From NCBI GenBank assembly GCA_015231615.1, contig JADGBE010000011.1, positions 1 to 64,000 on the forward strand: DNA of 64,000 nt, read 5' to 3'. A model generated the notes under the pieces. The model was given only the letters and a program-made list of their open reading frames with translations, searched no databases and was not told the origin of the DNA. This document shows positions 53,701 to 62,143 of this stretch, in pieces. Origin of the DNA: Desulfamplus sp. Lineage in GTDB: Bacteria > Desulfobacterota > Desulfobacteria > Desulfobacterales > Desulfobacteraceae. Each line of letters starts with the position of its first letter. Within the stretch, counting starts at the first letter, position 1. The translations under genes and the position numbers were made by a program.

Positions 53701-56700
53701 AAATATCTCTAAGTTTTAAGATATAACCATAAGCCTGAACTCTTGCTACAGCCTGAATAGCCTTAATAGAATCTCCACCAAGTGAAAAATAGTTGTCATG
53801 GATTCCAATACTTTCACGGTTTAAGACACCTGATAACACTTCAACAAGTATCTGCTCAACTTCATTGCGTGGAGGCGTAAATGGAGCAGCAGATTCAACA
53901 TGGGTTGCCGTAGGTTTTGGAAGTGCTTTACGGTCAATCTTTCCATTTGATGTAAGAGGCAGCTTTTCCATAACTACAAAATAGGAAGGAACCATATAAT
54001 TTGGAAGCCTGTCCGCAAGATAGGTGCGGATAACATCTATCTTTTCTGAAGTTGAACCGCTAAAATTATCAGTCTGATCTGGCTGAAAGACAATATATGC
54101 TGTAAGTCCTGTTTGTGTAGAACTATTTGAGTCAGAAGATTCTATTTCAGATGCTGTAATCACAAGTTCTTTAACTGCTGGATGTTTGGCAAGAACAGAC
54201 TCAATCTCACCAAGTTCTATTCTAAATCCACGTATCTTGACCTGATGATCTTGTCGTCCCAAAAATAGAATATTGCCGTCTGGCAGAAATTGAGCAAGGT
54301 CTCCAGTTTTATATAATTTTGCTTCAGGTGTTGGGTTAAAAGGATCGGGGATAAAAGATTTATTAGTCAAATCAGGCTGATTCAGATATCCAAGTCCAAC
54401 ACCAACTCCACCAACCCAAAGCTCACCAGCAACACCAATAGGCACGGGTTCTAAATGAGAATCAAGAATGTAGAGACGCATATTTCCAACAGGGCGACCA
54501 ATTGGAATAATGGCAGTTTCAGGAGACGGAGCATTATGCAAAGCATAGTGTGCCACATCATCAGAACATTCAGTTGGACCGTAAGCGTTTAAAACTGGAG
54601 TGTTAGGATAGTGTTGAAACCATTGAGCCGCCAATATTGGCGGCAGTGCCTCACCAGTTGGAACTAACCAGCGGAGAGTATTTAGATTTTGGTTAGAGGC
54701 ACTGCTGCTATCTATCTGTTCTAAAAGAACCCGAAGAAAAGAGGGAACAACCTCAAGTATTGTTACCTTCTGTTTAGTGGAAACTTCAAATAATTTGCTT
54801 GGATCGTGTGCAATATCGTTGCTTACAATCTGAACATGCCCGCCCTTTACAAGAGCAGATAAAAATTGCCAAACCGAAATATCAAAACATTGTGAAGCAT
54901 TTTGAGCCACAACATCATTTTCGCGAATCCCTAAATCTTCTATCTTTGCGTAAAGGTGATTGACCATTCCCTTTTGCTGAACCATTGCACCTTTTGGAAG
55001 ACCAGTTGAGCCAGAGGTAAAGATTATATATGCAAGATTTTCTGGAGAATCAGCTTTAATGTTATATGGAAGATTTTGTTCATCATCAGGTGTTAATGTA
55101 GAATTACAAATAAAATCTTCAAACCACAATACTTTTGCAGCGACTAACGATTTTTGCTCTGAAACGTGGGACTGTTCGTCTGGCACAGTAGAGACCAACG
55201 ATCGTTGGTCTCTACGTTTTAATATATCTTCATCTCTATGTTTTGATATATCCTTATCTCTACTTTCCAATAGATGTGCAAACTTCTTTTCAGCTAAAAT
55301 AAGTTTAGCACCAGATTGGTTTAGAATACCGCTGATGCGATCTGCTGGATGTTCAGGGTCTAACGGAAGATAGGCACAACCAGCCTTAAAAATACCTATC
55401 ATTGCAACTAAGAAATGACAGCTTCTTTCAGCAAGAATTGGGATTAAGGGAACATGTATTGATAATTCTGACGTTCCAGATAAGTTAATCTCTTTAATTA
55501 AATTTCTCGCTAACCTGTTTGAATATGAATTAAGTTCTCTATAAGTCATTTGCTGGCTTATATATATTTCACCAGATTTATTAATATCAGAAAAAACAGC
55601 GGCAACACTCTCTGGTGTTTTGGATACCTGTTCTTCAAATAGACGGTGAAATGGGTGTTGCAGAGGAAAATCGCGGCAAGTGTTATTCCAAACATTTATA
55701 ATCTGGTGTCGTTCAATTGGAGTAAGAAGAGAAACTTTATAGAGAGGCTCTTCAGGCTTTTCTATCACAGAGTTAAGCAAAGTCATAAAATGGTTGGCAA
55801 ATCGCGATACAGTTTCAGGCTTAAACAGATCAGTTGCATACTCAAATTTGAACTGATATTGACCATTAATCTGCATGATCTCAAGGTTGAAGTCATACTT
55901 TGCATAGCTAATTGGAATATTAACCATAGAGAGTGTCAGCCCCTCTATAGATGGAAGCTCCTGAATCTTATCAAGGTTAAATTCTGATGCAATAACGGAA
56001 CCTCTGCTCATATCTTGCTCAAAATTAAGATTCCGGATTAAATGGCTGAAAGGATATTGCTGATGACGGTAAGCAGTAGTAAGCGTTTCTCTTGAGCGAT
56101 CCAAATACTCTGTAAAAGAGCTGTCCGCATTATATCTGCTTATAAATGGAACTAAATGAGTGCAGTAACCAACAAGTTCATCGCTGTCTGGAAAAAACCG
56201 ACCTGTAACTGGAAAACCTATTACAACTTCCTCTCGACCAGTTAATTTGTGAACCCAAAGTGCATATAGTGAAATCAAGGTCATAAAAGGGGTAAGCCGC
56301 CTGCTCCGCCCCAACAATATGCAGCGTTCAAGAAGTTCAGGGTTTGCTGACAGATGGTACCGCGAACCTTTGAATGTAAATAGTGAAGGACGCTGCATAT
56401 CAGTTGGAAAATCAACCATAGGGATTGAGTTAGGAAAAAGGCTGCCCCAAAACTCTTTATCACGGTTAGATTGGTCTGAGTTTAGATAATCTTCAAGCCA
56501 ATTTTGATAGTCCTGCAAATCAGGAGCTGTCTGCACATTAAAATGGCTGCTGTTTAATCGCAATTTATAAAAATTAAATAAATCCTGTAGTATTACATTT
56601 ACAGAGCGTCCATCCATAACAATGTGATGAAAATTCATTGCAAAAACATAATTTTCAGGAGCAAGCTGGAGCAGTTTAAAGGAAAAAAGCGGACCATTTA

Positions 56701-59644
56701 TAAGGTCAAATGTTGAGTGGCTGTTCTCTTTGAGCCAACATTGAATATTATCTGTATATTCAGAGTCGTTAATAGCTTTAGATTCTGTAAATTCTATATT
56801 GCTCGGCATAGATGGCAGAATCTTTTGATTTTCACCATCTCCAACCATAACTGTGCGTAAAGCTGAATGCCTTGCAACTAAATCAGATGCAGCAGCAGAT
56901 AGTGCTTCTTTGTCTAATTTTCCTGTTAAACGTATAGCAACTGTTTCAATATAGGCTGGTATTGCGTTTTCATTGAGTTGAGAAAGAAACCAAAGCTGCT
57001 GCTGTGCTTGTGTAAGGGGTATAATTATCTCTAAATTTTCAGTTTTTTTTTTACTTAACTCTTCATGAGTTATCTCTTTTTTTTTTATATCTTCTGGATG
57101 TGTTGAAGGAGTATTGCCGCCACTATTTATCCCCCCAAAAAGCGGAAAACCCGCAGCCTTAAGCTCAAGCGAACTCTCTTTAACAGCCTTGATAATTTTT
57201 TCAACATCTTCATCTGTATGAGTTTCTGAAAAGAAACATATACGCCTTTCCCAAGTATATATGCCTCTTGACATAAGCAGATAGAACCAAACTGTCATAT
57301 CAGGAGGTGGTACTGGTCTTTTGTAGAGTTGAATTGTAGGCTCAAAAATAAATTGTGATGCAAAACGTGCAATTCTGATACTGATATTCTCTTTTTCAAA
57401 AAATGCGTTGACTCTTTTTTGAAATGATTCAGCTTTAATACTTATCTCATTTTGAAGAGCAGCACCTCTTCTCTTCATGTGAAGAAGTGCTGCCCTTGAT
57501 GCTGCCATTGTTAAAGGGTGCTTGCAAAAAGTTCCAGCAAAAAAGATGACATCTTGACCGGGTAATGAATCATCACCATAGTTCCAGATTCCACCATCTA
57601 TAAGCTGCATAAATTTGGTTTTTCCAGCCACAATACCAATAGGCATTCCGCCAGCCGCAGCTTTGCCATAAGTTGCCATATCAGCCCGAACTCCAAATAC
57701 AGCCTGAGCTCCGCCAGGGTGGCAGCGGAAACCGTTTATCATCTCGTCAAATATCAAAACAATACCAAGTTTAGTGGTTAAAGCACGCAGCTCATGGAGA
57801 AACTCTTTTGGCTGAAGGGAGGGGTTACGGCTCTGAACAGGCTCAACAAGAACTGCTGCAAGCTCGTCAGCATTTTCTCTAATAATTTCTAAAGCTGATT
57901 CATCTCCATAACGCAAAGCTAAAGTATCTTTGATTACCATATCTGAATTACCATGAAATGAACCAACAAATAGAGCAATACGTGTTTTGCCAGTTGCAGA
58001 CTGTGCAGAACGCAGGGCAACCATAACAGCTTCACTTCCTGTATTGCAAAATGCCACGCGATCCATACCCGTCATTTCACTTATCAAACTTGCAACTTCA
58101 CCAACAAAATTATCTTGAGGACCAAGTGCAAAACCTCTTTTAAGCTGCTCTTCCATAGCCTCAGTTATAAATTTTGGAGCATGTCCAAAAAGACTCACTC
58201 CATAACCCATTGCAATATCAATATATTCATTGCCATCAATATCCCATATCTTAGAGCCAGAGGAGTTTGTAGTAACAATAGGATATATAATTTCCTTTAA
58301 ACTCCGTCTAAAACCAAGTGTATTGATCCAATCTGCTAAATATGACCGATGTTCTTGAGCATAAGTTTTTGATTTTTTTGTTCGTTCAATATATGGAGGA
58401 ATAAATCTTTCAAGAAACCGTTGTTGAGAGCTGCTGAGACTGTCTGGATCAAACTTCATTGCCCGAATTTCTGAAACCTTTGGTTTGGGCGGTTCTTGCT
58501 GCATATCTGCTTTAGACTGCATATCTGCTTTAGGCTGCATATCTGCTTTAGGCTGCATATCTGCTTTAGGCTGTATATCTGCTTTAATTGCCCGAATTTC
58601 TGAAACCTTTGGTTTGGGCGGTTCTTGCTGCATATCTGCTTTAGACTGCATATCTGCTTTAGGCTGTATATCTGCTTTAGATGCTTGAGACAGCTTAGAA
58701 ATTTGTAATGGCTGGGACTCTGGCTTAGATGGTGCAGCAGGCGATAATAGAGAAGTTGGCACACTATGACGATAACCCCCCAACACATCTAATTGATGGT
58801 GCATCAAGTCTGACATTGCCCGCATCTGTGCATTTAAAAGGCTTTCTAAATCTGAACCAACTTTTTCAGATATTGCAGGTCTTGAAAGTATAGGAGCGGC
58901 GGTTACAGGTATATTTACAGGCATATTAGGTGCAGGTGTTAATGCTGCGGCAGCAGCAGGTGCAGATATTCCAGCAGGTGTATGAGCTGGTGCATTTGCA
59001 AGATTTGCAGAAGCCCAATCAGAAGGCAGGTTATCAGCTATATAGTCAATCAGCTTTGATAAGGAGTCAACTTCATCATAGTAAAGCCCCATATCAATCT
59101 CAAGGTTAAAGTGCGTTTTAATCCCTTGATCAATTCTGACCACAACCAATGAGTCAAAACCTAAGCTGATATAGTTAGAACCAATATCAACCTTATTCAT
59201 ATCAATGCCTGAGGCTTTTTTCACAATTTCTGAAAGTATATTAAATATCTCTTTTTTCATAGTTTTTGAGTCCAATTGTCGTTCTATCTGGTCTGGTATT
59301 GCCTGCATATTTGAATTTATCAATTGTCCAGCAGATTCAGATAGACCAACATCTGATGTGTTTGAAGTCAATGGTAAGGAAAGCTCATTTTCAGACCCCC
59401 AATCAGGAGGCAAATTAATAACTAAATAATCAAAAAGTTTTTGCAAAGAGTCAAGCTCTTCATAATAAAGCCCCATATCTATTACGATGTTAAAATGTTT
59501 GCGTATTTCCTGATCAATCCACGACACAACTAATGAATCAAAACCCAGATTAAAGTAGTCGATTGTCATATTCAAACTATTCATCTCAACCCCAGAGACT
59601 TTTTTGACGATTCCCGAAAGTGTTTCAAATATACGTTTTTTCAT
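50726..59644 (-). CDS. Hybrid megasynthase: ACP-ACP-aminotransferase-C-A-PCP-E-C (2972 aa)
   Basis: Domains: ACP1 (3-80, L-G-F-D-S, Ser37), ACP2 (129-207, Ser165), Ala/Pro linker (208-300), K-A-D-M-Q-P repeats (323-395), class III aminotransferase (about 405-835, PLP lysine K661 in T-Y-G-K-A-A-A-G-G), C1 (about 875-1305, H-H-I-V-M-D-G at 1006), A (about 1325-1905, T-S-G-S-T-G-L-P-K-G at 1543), PCP (L-G-G-D-S, Ser1959), epimerization domain (2010-2470, H-H-L-A-V-D-A-I-S-W at 2152) and C2 (2505-2935, H-H-I-L-M-D-G at 2641). It should aminate an ACP-bound beta-keto chain, condense it with one amino acid and epimerise that residue. The A-domain pocket reads D-I-W-E-V-T-A-D-D-K, suggesting a diamino acid. 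There is no thioesterase. Confidence 0.93.
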   Translation of the reverse strand: MKKRIFETLSGIVKKVSGVEMNSLNMTIDYFNLGFDSLVVSWIDQEIRKHFNIVIDMGLYYEELDSLQKLFDYLVINLPPDWGSENELSLPLTSNTSDVGLSESAGQLINSNMQAIPDQIERQLDSKTMKKEIFNILSEIVKKASGIDMNKVDIGSNYISLGFDSLVVVRIDQGIKTHFNLEIDMGLYYDEVDSLSKLIDYIADNLPSDWASANLANAPAHTPAGISAPAAAAALTPAPNMPVNIPVTAAPILSRPAISEKVGSDLESLLNAQMRAMSDLMHHQLDVLGGYRHSVPTSLLSPAAPSKPESQPLQISKLSQASKADIQPKADMQSKADMQQEPPKPKVSEIRAIKADIQPKADMQPKADMQPKADMQSKADMQQEPPKPKVSEIRAMKFDPDSLSSSQQRFLERFIPPYIERTKKSKTYAQEHRSYLADWINTLGFRRSLKEIIYPIVTTNSSGSKIWDIDGNEYIDIAMGYGVSLFGHAPKFITEAMEEQLKRGFALGPQDNFVGEVASLISEMTGMDRVAFCNTGSEAVMVALRSAQSATGKTRIALFVGSFHGNSDMVIKDTLALRYGDESALEIIRENADELAAVLVEPVQSRNPSLQPKEFLHELRALTTKLGIVLIFDEMINGFRCHPGGAQAVFGVRADMATYGKAAAGGMPIGIVAGKTKFMQLIDGGIWNYGDDSLPGQDVIFFAGTFCKHPLTMAASRAALLHMKRRGAALQNEISIKAESFQKRVNAFFEKENISIRIARFASQFIFEPTIQLYKRPVPPPDMTVWFYLLMSRGIYTWERRICFFSETHTDEDVEKIIKAVKESSLELKAAGFPLFGGINSGGNTPSTHPEDIKKKEITHEELSKKKTENLEIIIPLTQAQQQLWFLSQLNENAIPAYIETVAIRLTGKLDKEALSAAASDLVARHSALRTVMVGDGENQKILPSMPSNIEFTESKAINDSEYTDNIQCWLKENSHSTFDLINGPLFSFKLLQLAPENYVFAMNFHHIVMDGRSVNVILQDLFNFYKLRLNSSHFNVQTAPDLQDYQNWLEDYLNSDQSNRDKEFWGSLFPNSIPMVDFPTDMQRPSLFTFKGSRYHLSANPELLERCILLGRSRRLTPFMTLISLYALWVHKLTGREEVVIGFPVTGRFFPDSDELVGYCTHLVPFISRYNADSSFTEYLDRSRETLTTAYRHQQYPFSHLIRNLNFEQDMSRGSVIASEFNLDKIQELPSIEGLTLSMVNIPISYAKYDFNLEIMQINGQYQFKFEYATDLFKPETVSRFANHFMTLLNSVIEKPEEPLYKVSLLTPIERHQIINVWNNTCRDFPLQHPFHRLFEEQVSKTPESVAAVFSDINKSGEIYISQQMTYRELNSYSNRLARNLIKEINLSGTSELSIHVPLIPILAERSCHFLVAMIGIFKAGCAYLPLDPEHPADRISGILNQSGAKLILAEKKFAHLLESRDKDISKHRDEDILKRRDQRSLVSTVPDEQSHVSEQKSLVAAKVLWFEDFICNSTLTPDDEQNLPYNIKADSPENLAYIIFTSGSTGLPKGAMVQQKGMVNHLYAKIEDLGIRENDVVAQNASQCFDISVWQFLSALVKGGHVQIVSNDIAHDPSKLFEVSTKQKVTILEVVPSFLRVLLEQIDSSSASNQNLNTLRWLVPTGEALPPILAAQWFQHYPNTPVLNAYGPTECSDDVAHYALHNAPSPETAIIPIGRPVGNMRLYILDSHLEPVPIGVAGELWVGGVGVGLGYLNQPDLTNKSFIPDPFNPTPEAKLYKTGDLAQFLPDGNILFLGRQDHQVKIRGFRIELGEIESVLAKHPAVKELVITASEIESSDSNSSTQTGLTAYIVFQPDQTDNFSGSTSEKIDVIRTYLADRLPNYMVPSYFVVMEKLPLTSNGKIDRKALPKPTATHVESAAPFTPPRNEVEQILVEVLSGVLNRESIGIHDNYFSLGGDSIKAIQAVARVQAYGYILKLRDIFQYPTVAELAPRLSRRSRQIDQSLVTGDVHPTPIQSWLLNQDKALINHYNQAVTLNFKYNLKVDSLKAALEALMIHHDALRLTVQIDDLNIKGPDLKPELVVVPFDPKARQTPSQANQNHQTGMDIQTDTDPLFTAISRKLHSTIDIFNGPLLKAALFQGDTEDRLMVVIHHLAVDAISWQILVEDLIFAYNAHSNGQDIKLSAKTDSFKYWADFISKSSQIYQNEREIDYWESIAKEQLIELPMDFPKENGQYQDSAIFEIKLPAPDTEILTGKAHVAYKTDMNDLLLTAIAKGLNYWGNINGVLVSLEGHGRDTISDDIDISRTVGWFTAEYPVLLKLPDSSIKTTTTSLPNREENMASRANRELGIQIKHIKESLRKVPNHGGNFGWIRENLSNEAKERLKPNISFNYIGAAGLENQDLRVEATAHLDLVNPKMKREYTLEIEADIRQGCLYIQIYYSPNQYKEESIRRLGSLIKATLIEIIDCCSSIKIPEVTPSDLTWSGFSLSQLETFLHDNKMTPSDVQDIYPLTPMQENMLFSRLYDSDSTAYFEQFSFTLKGDVNLKIFEDTWNIVSQRHDIIRTSFIYKGVPRPLQVVRRTRPIEWHYEDWSQIKDKAARLEAFKIEERQRGFLLDSDTLMRMHIFKLEPFRYAAIWSFHHILMDGWCLGILIEDVQSAYMALNRGQIPKFAGTAPQYREYILWLENADHAKAVGYWSNYLEGFNKVTSLPRDVKVDAVKDTDTSNSDLQKLYQFELEPEVSRVLNQIARDYQITINSLVQSVWSIMLAEANRVSDVAFGAAVAGRPAEIPDVERMVGLFINTVPVRVKLADNISFKELVRVVQTESIDSEPHHFVSLASIQTACNVESSLLDHVLIFQNYPLGDELESLQEKYNVGFTFSDLEALEQTNYDLSVEIYPLPTLHFDLRYNHLAYSIAKMDRVANELTTLFTAISKTPEISVGELRKLLASPDELGSDADFLAAAMNIDDEF
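55188..55215. repeat. Perfect 28-bp GTAGAGAC palindrome inside the A domain
   Basis: Outer arms GTAGAGAC/GTCTCTAC are identical to those at 1299-1326; the core is CAACGATCGTTG. It is translated in frame (R-R-D-Q-R-S-L-V-S-T) within an extra, low-complexity stretch of the adenylation domain. Confidence 0.88.
55210..55270 (-). repeat. 24-bp tandem repeats next to the A-domain palindrome
   Basis: Two 24-base units start at 55210 and 55234 (CTCTAC/TGTTTTRATATATC...) and a partial third at 55258. They encode the repeated R-D-K-D-I-S-K-H / R-D-E-D-I-L-K-R octapeptides and extend the same A-domain insertion. Confidence 0.75.
58459..58690 (-). repeat. 18-bp coding VNTR with 129-bp super-repeat
   Basis: Units of 18 bases (around CATATCTGCTTTAGGCTG) encode K-A-D-M/I-Q-P/S. 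Six sit in one block and three in another. Each block is preceded on the plus strand by the same ~45-base segment encoding P-K-P-K-V-S-E-I-R-A, offset 129 bases. It forms the linker between ACP2 and the aminotransferase. Confidence 0.93.
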
Positions 59645-59730
59645 AGGCTTAAAGTTTCCATAATTTTAATTCCGAGCCTGTTATCTCATTAGATTTGACA
59701 ATTTTTTAAAAATTGTCAAATCTCTCAAAC

Positions 59731-60762
59731 TTATCTTGATGGCTGTTCTATCCACGAAGGTGGAAAAAATCCATGAATTTCCTGCCCCATTTTTTGTCCG
59801 CGTGCAAGTTTTAAAGCAAGTTCTCCAAGTGCCAAATCTAAAAGACCCATTCCAAATGGGCTAAAAATTGGAATTTTACCCTCAACTCTTGGAGGCTGTG
59901 AGCCGTCAATAATATCGGCAAGAGTGCCTCTTATAAAATCGCGTCTGCCGATTTTCTGCTCTAAAAGATGCAGCGATGTATTTGCCTTTAAAACATGGTC
60001 AGGGTCATCAACAATATTGTCAGCATTTAAGATAACTTCTGGAGTTAAATCTCTTAATGATACGTGTAAAATTACAGAATCTTTTGGACAGGCACTAATA
60101 TCACTTAAATATGGAACACCAGCAGTTGTGCAAAAGGCAGTAATATCACCTGCCCCCAATACTTCGTCATAACTTTTTGCATACTCTATTGATAACTCAG
60201 GTGTTCTTATAAGAGATTTTGAGGCAAACTGCTTTGCCCTTTCAAGATTAAGATCATATAGGATCAAGTTTTTTATAGAAGGCTGTCGTACCTGTAAAAA
60301 CCGCAAAACTTCAAAATTAATGGGTCCGCACCCAATAAGTCCAAGCCGTTTGACAGGTTTTCCAGCTCTCAAAATATCTCCAGCAATAGCAGCAGATGCT
60401 GCTGTTCTTCTGGCACTGATGATAGAGCTTTCCATAATTGCTTTAGGTCTTCCTGTCTCCATATCATTTAGGATCAATACTGCTGATGCCCGCTCTATTC
60501 CTTTATCAACATTTTCAGGAAATGATGCTATCCATTTAATGCCAGCAGTCTGAAAAGCACCTCCAAGATACCCGGGTAAAGCAATAATACGATCTCTTGG
60601 TTTTTCTGGAAAAAATACAAAATTTGAGTGAGGCAGCGTAGCATCGCCTGTTTTGTGAATTAAAGCAGCCGAAGCTACAGCGTCCATTATATCTGTTTCA
60701 CGTCCCCTAAAGAGCGTTAGAATCTCATCGCCTGTTAAAAGTAAAATTGGTTGGTCTTTCAT
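59731..60762 (-). CDS. sbnB: 2,3-diaminopropionate biosynthesis protein SbnB
   Basis: An ornithine-cyclodeaminase/mu-crystallin-fold NAD enzyme. In staphyloferrin B biosynthesis SbnB oxidatively splits N-(1-amino-1-carboxy-2-ethyl)glutamate to L-2,3-diaminopropionate and 2-oxoglutarate. Motifs: S-A-R-R-T-A-A-S-A-A (116-125), dinucleotide loop G-L-I-G-C-G-P-I-N (141-149), D-D-P-D-H-V near 253 and G-M-G-L-L-D-L-A near the end. At 343 residues it is full length. It is on the same strand as sbnA, with the PP-loop gene between. Confidence 0.88.
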   Translation of the reverse strand: MKDQPILLLTGDEILTLFRGRETDIMDAVASAALIHKTGDATLPHSNFVFFPEKPRDRIIALPGYLGGAFQTAGIKWIASFPENVDKGIERASAVLILNDMETGRPKAIMESSIISARRTAASAAIAGDILRAGKPVKRLGLIGCGPINFEVLRFLQVRQPSIKNLILYDLNLERAKQFASKSLIRTPELSIEYAKSYDEVLGAGDITAFCTTAGVPYLSDISACPKDSVILHVSLRDLTPEVILNADNIVDDPDHVLKANTSLHLLEQKIGRRDFIRGTLADIIDGSQPPRVEGKIPIFSPFGMGLLDLALGELALKLARGQKMGQEIHGFFPPSWIEQPSR

Positions 60763-60886
60763 TGAATTTAGCCTCTCTTGTCTGTTTTAATTTATAAAAA
60801 TGAATTTTAAGGATTAATCAAATATTACCTAATCTGCCCCTGTTAATCAGATGCTGTTAATCAAATAACGGCTAATTAACGATTAA

Positions 60887-62065
60887 TCAAAAATCCTCAT
60901 CAATTTTATCTGTAATTGAATGCAGAAATTTTTTCTCTTCTTTTTCTCTGTAATATGAACTGCTTGTTATGAACTCCTCAAAGATACCCAAATCTTGGCT
61001 CACTTTTCTTAACGAAATTATTTTTTGATACATTGTTTCGGAATCAATCTCAGAATCTTGATTAACTGTCTGTGTAAAATTTCGGATAGTAACTTTATCT
61101 TGTTCGGTCAACTCTTCTTTAACTGCAATCTCAATGATTATCTTTTTATACAAATCATCTAATGAGAGCATCATATTTCTTGGAATAAAGCCTTTTCTAA
61201 CATTGATTGCATATTCAAGTGAATCAAGATTGCAATCATAATTCTTGTATGAATAATATTCCAACAGCGGATAGAGAGAACAAGATGTGCCCATAGAACG
61301 GGGCAAAAGTTTACCAAATTTCTCTAACTCTTTAATGATATTCTCTTTGCTGTATGAGTTCATCATTGTAACATAAGGCAGCACAACAGTCGGCAGCTCT
61401 TTACTATCCATCTTCATTACAAGACTTGCTCTTTTGTCTGTTAATTCATCTAAAAAATCCCAGCCGAGATAAGATGCAAGCAGGTGTATGAGTTTCTTTA
61501 AATCTGTCTCAACACTAAACATCTGAACAGGATCAGCACAGTAAAGGATATATGGAATTTTTAAATTCATTGCCATAAAACATGCTGATACAACAAGATA
61601 AGATGTGCAGATTGTGCAAGGAGTTTTTTCAGCTTTAAAGGCATCTTCCTTTTTCTCTGACAAAAATACTTTTCTCATCAACTGCTTATATTTTGCATAA
61701 GATGAGAAAGATATATAATCGCCATCTATCAATTTCATTATCTCTTTTATATTATTTACTGCATTTTTACCTTCATAGGGTAAATCATAAGTATATGAGA
61801 TAATCCGTTTAGAAGTCTCTTTTTTCAGCTTATTCAACATATACATGCTGTCTTTACCACCGCTTAACATCAATAGAGAGTCATAACTGCCTTCATTGAC
61901 AGGAGAAGCGGTGATAAATTTCTCATAATTATTCAAAATAGCACTGTATTTCTCGGCATAATCTGCCCCTAATGAGCTTCCACTACAAATAGAACATTCG
62001 CCGTAACTATTAAATTTAACACCCGGATGTCCATGTTTTAAAATACATTTTGTGCAATATGGCAT
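60887..62065 (-). CDS. Zinc-ribbon PP-loop ATPase (adenine nucleotide alpha hydrolase superfamily)
   Basis: N-terminal C4-x2-C7 and C24-x2-C27 with P-G-V-K-F between them match the ribbon of WbpG/PseA-type amidotransferase relatives. The PP-loop L-S-G-G-K-D-S is at 67-73, and C-T-I-C at 150-153 with later Cys (C162, C176) recalls the iron-sulfur site of TtcA/TtuA thiolases. Such enzymes adenylate a carbonyl and replace its oxygen with nitrogen or sulfur. Inside a PKS/NRPS cluster it is a candidate tailoring enzyme making an amide, amidine or thioamide. The C-terminal 150 residues are unfamiliar and acidic. The substrate is unknown. Confidence 0.75.
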   Translation of the reverse strand: MPYCTKCILKHGHPGVKFNSYGECSICSGSSLGADYAEKYSAILNNYEKFITASPVNEGSYDSLLMLSGGKDSMYMLNKLKKETSKRIISYTYDLPYEGKNAVNNIKEIMKLIDGDYISFSSYAKYKQLMRKVFLSEKKEDAFKAEKTPCTICTSYLVVSACFMAMNLKIPYILYCADPVQMFSVETDLKKLIHLLASYLGWDFLDELTDKRASLVMKMDSKELPTVVLPYVTMMNSYSKENIIKELEKFGKLLPRSMGTSCSLYPLLEYYSYKNYDCNLDSLEYAINVRKGFIPRNMMLSLDDLYKKIIIEIAVKEELTEQDKVTIRNFTQTVNQDSEIDSETMYQKIISLRKVSQDLGIFEEFITSSSYYREKEEKKFLHSITDKIDEDF

Positions 62066-62143
62066 TAATTTATCTCTCTCCTTAATGTTTAATCAGCCAA
62101 TTTTTCCACCAGCATTTGCTGCACCAATTATGATTATTCAATC

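Noticed and set aside
58485-58688. Plus-strand open frame rich in C-I-S-A-L-G
   Set aside because: Antisense of the 18-bp VNTR in the NRPS gene; no independent start signal.
58459-58690. Possible CRISPR-like array
   Set aside because: The 18-bp units are contiguous, without spacers, in frame and inside a coding region.
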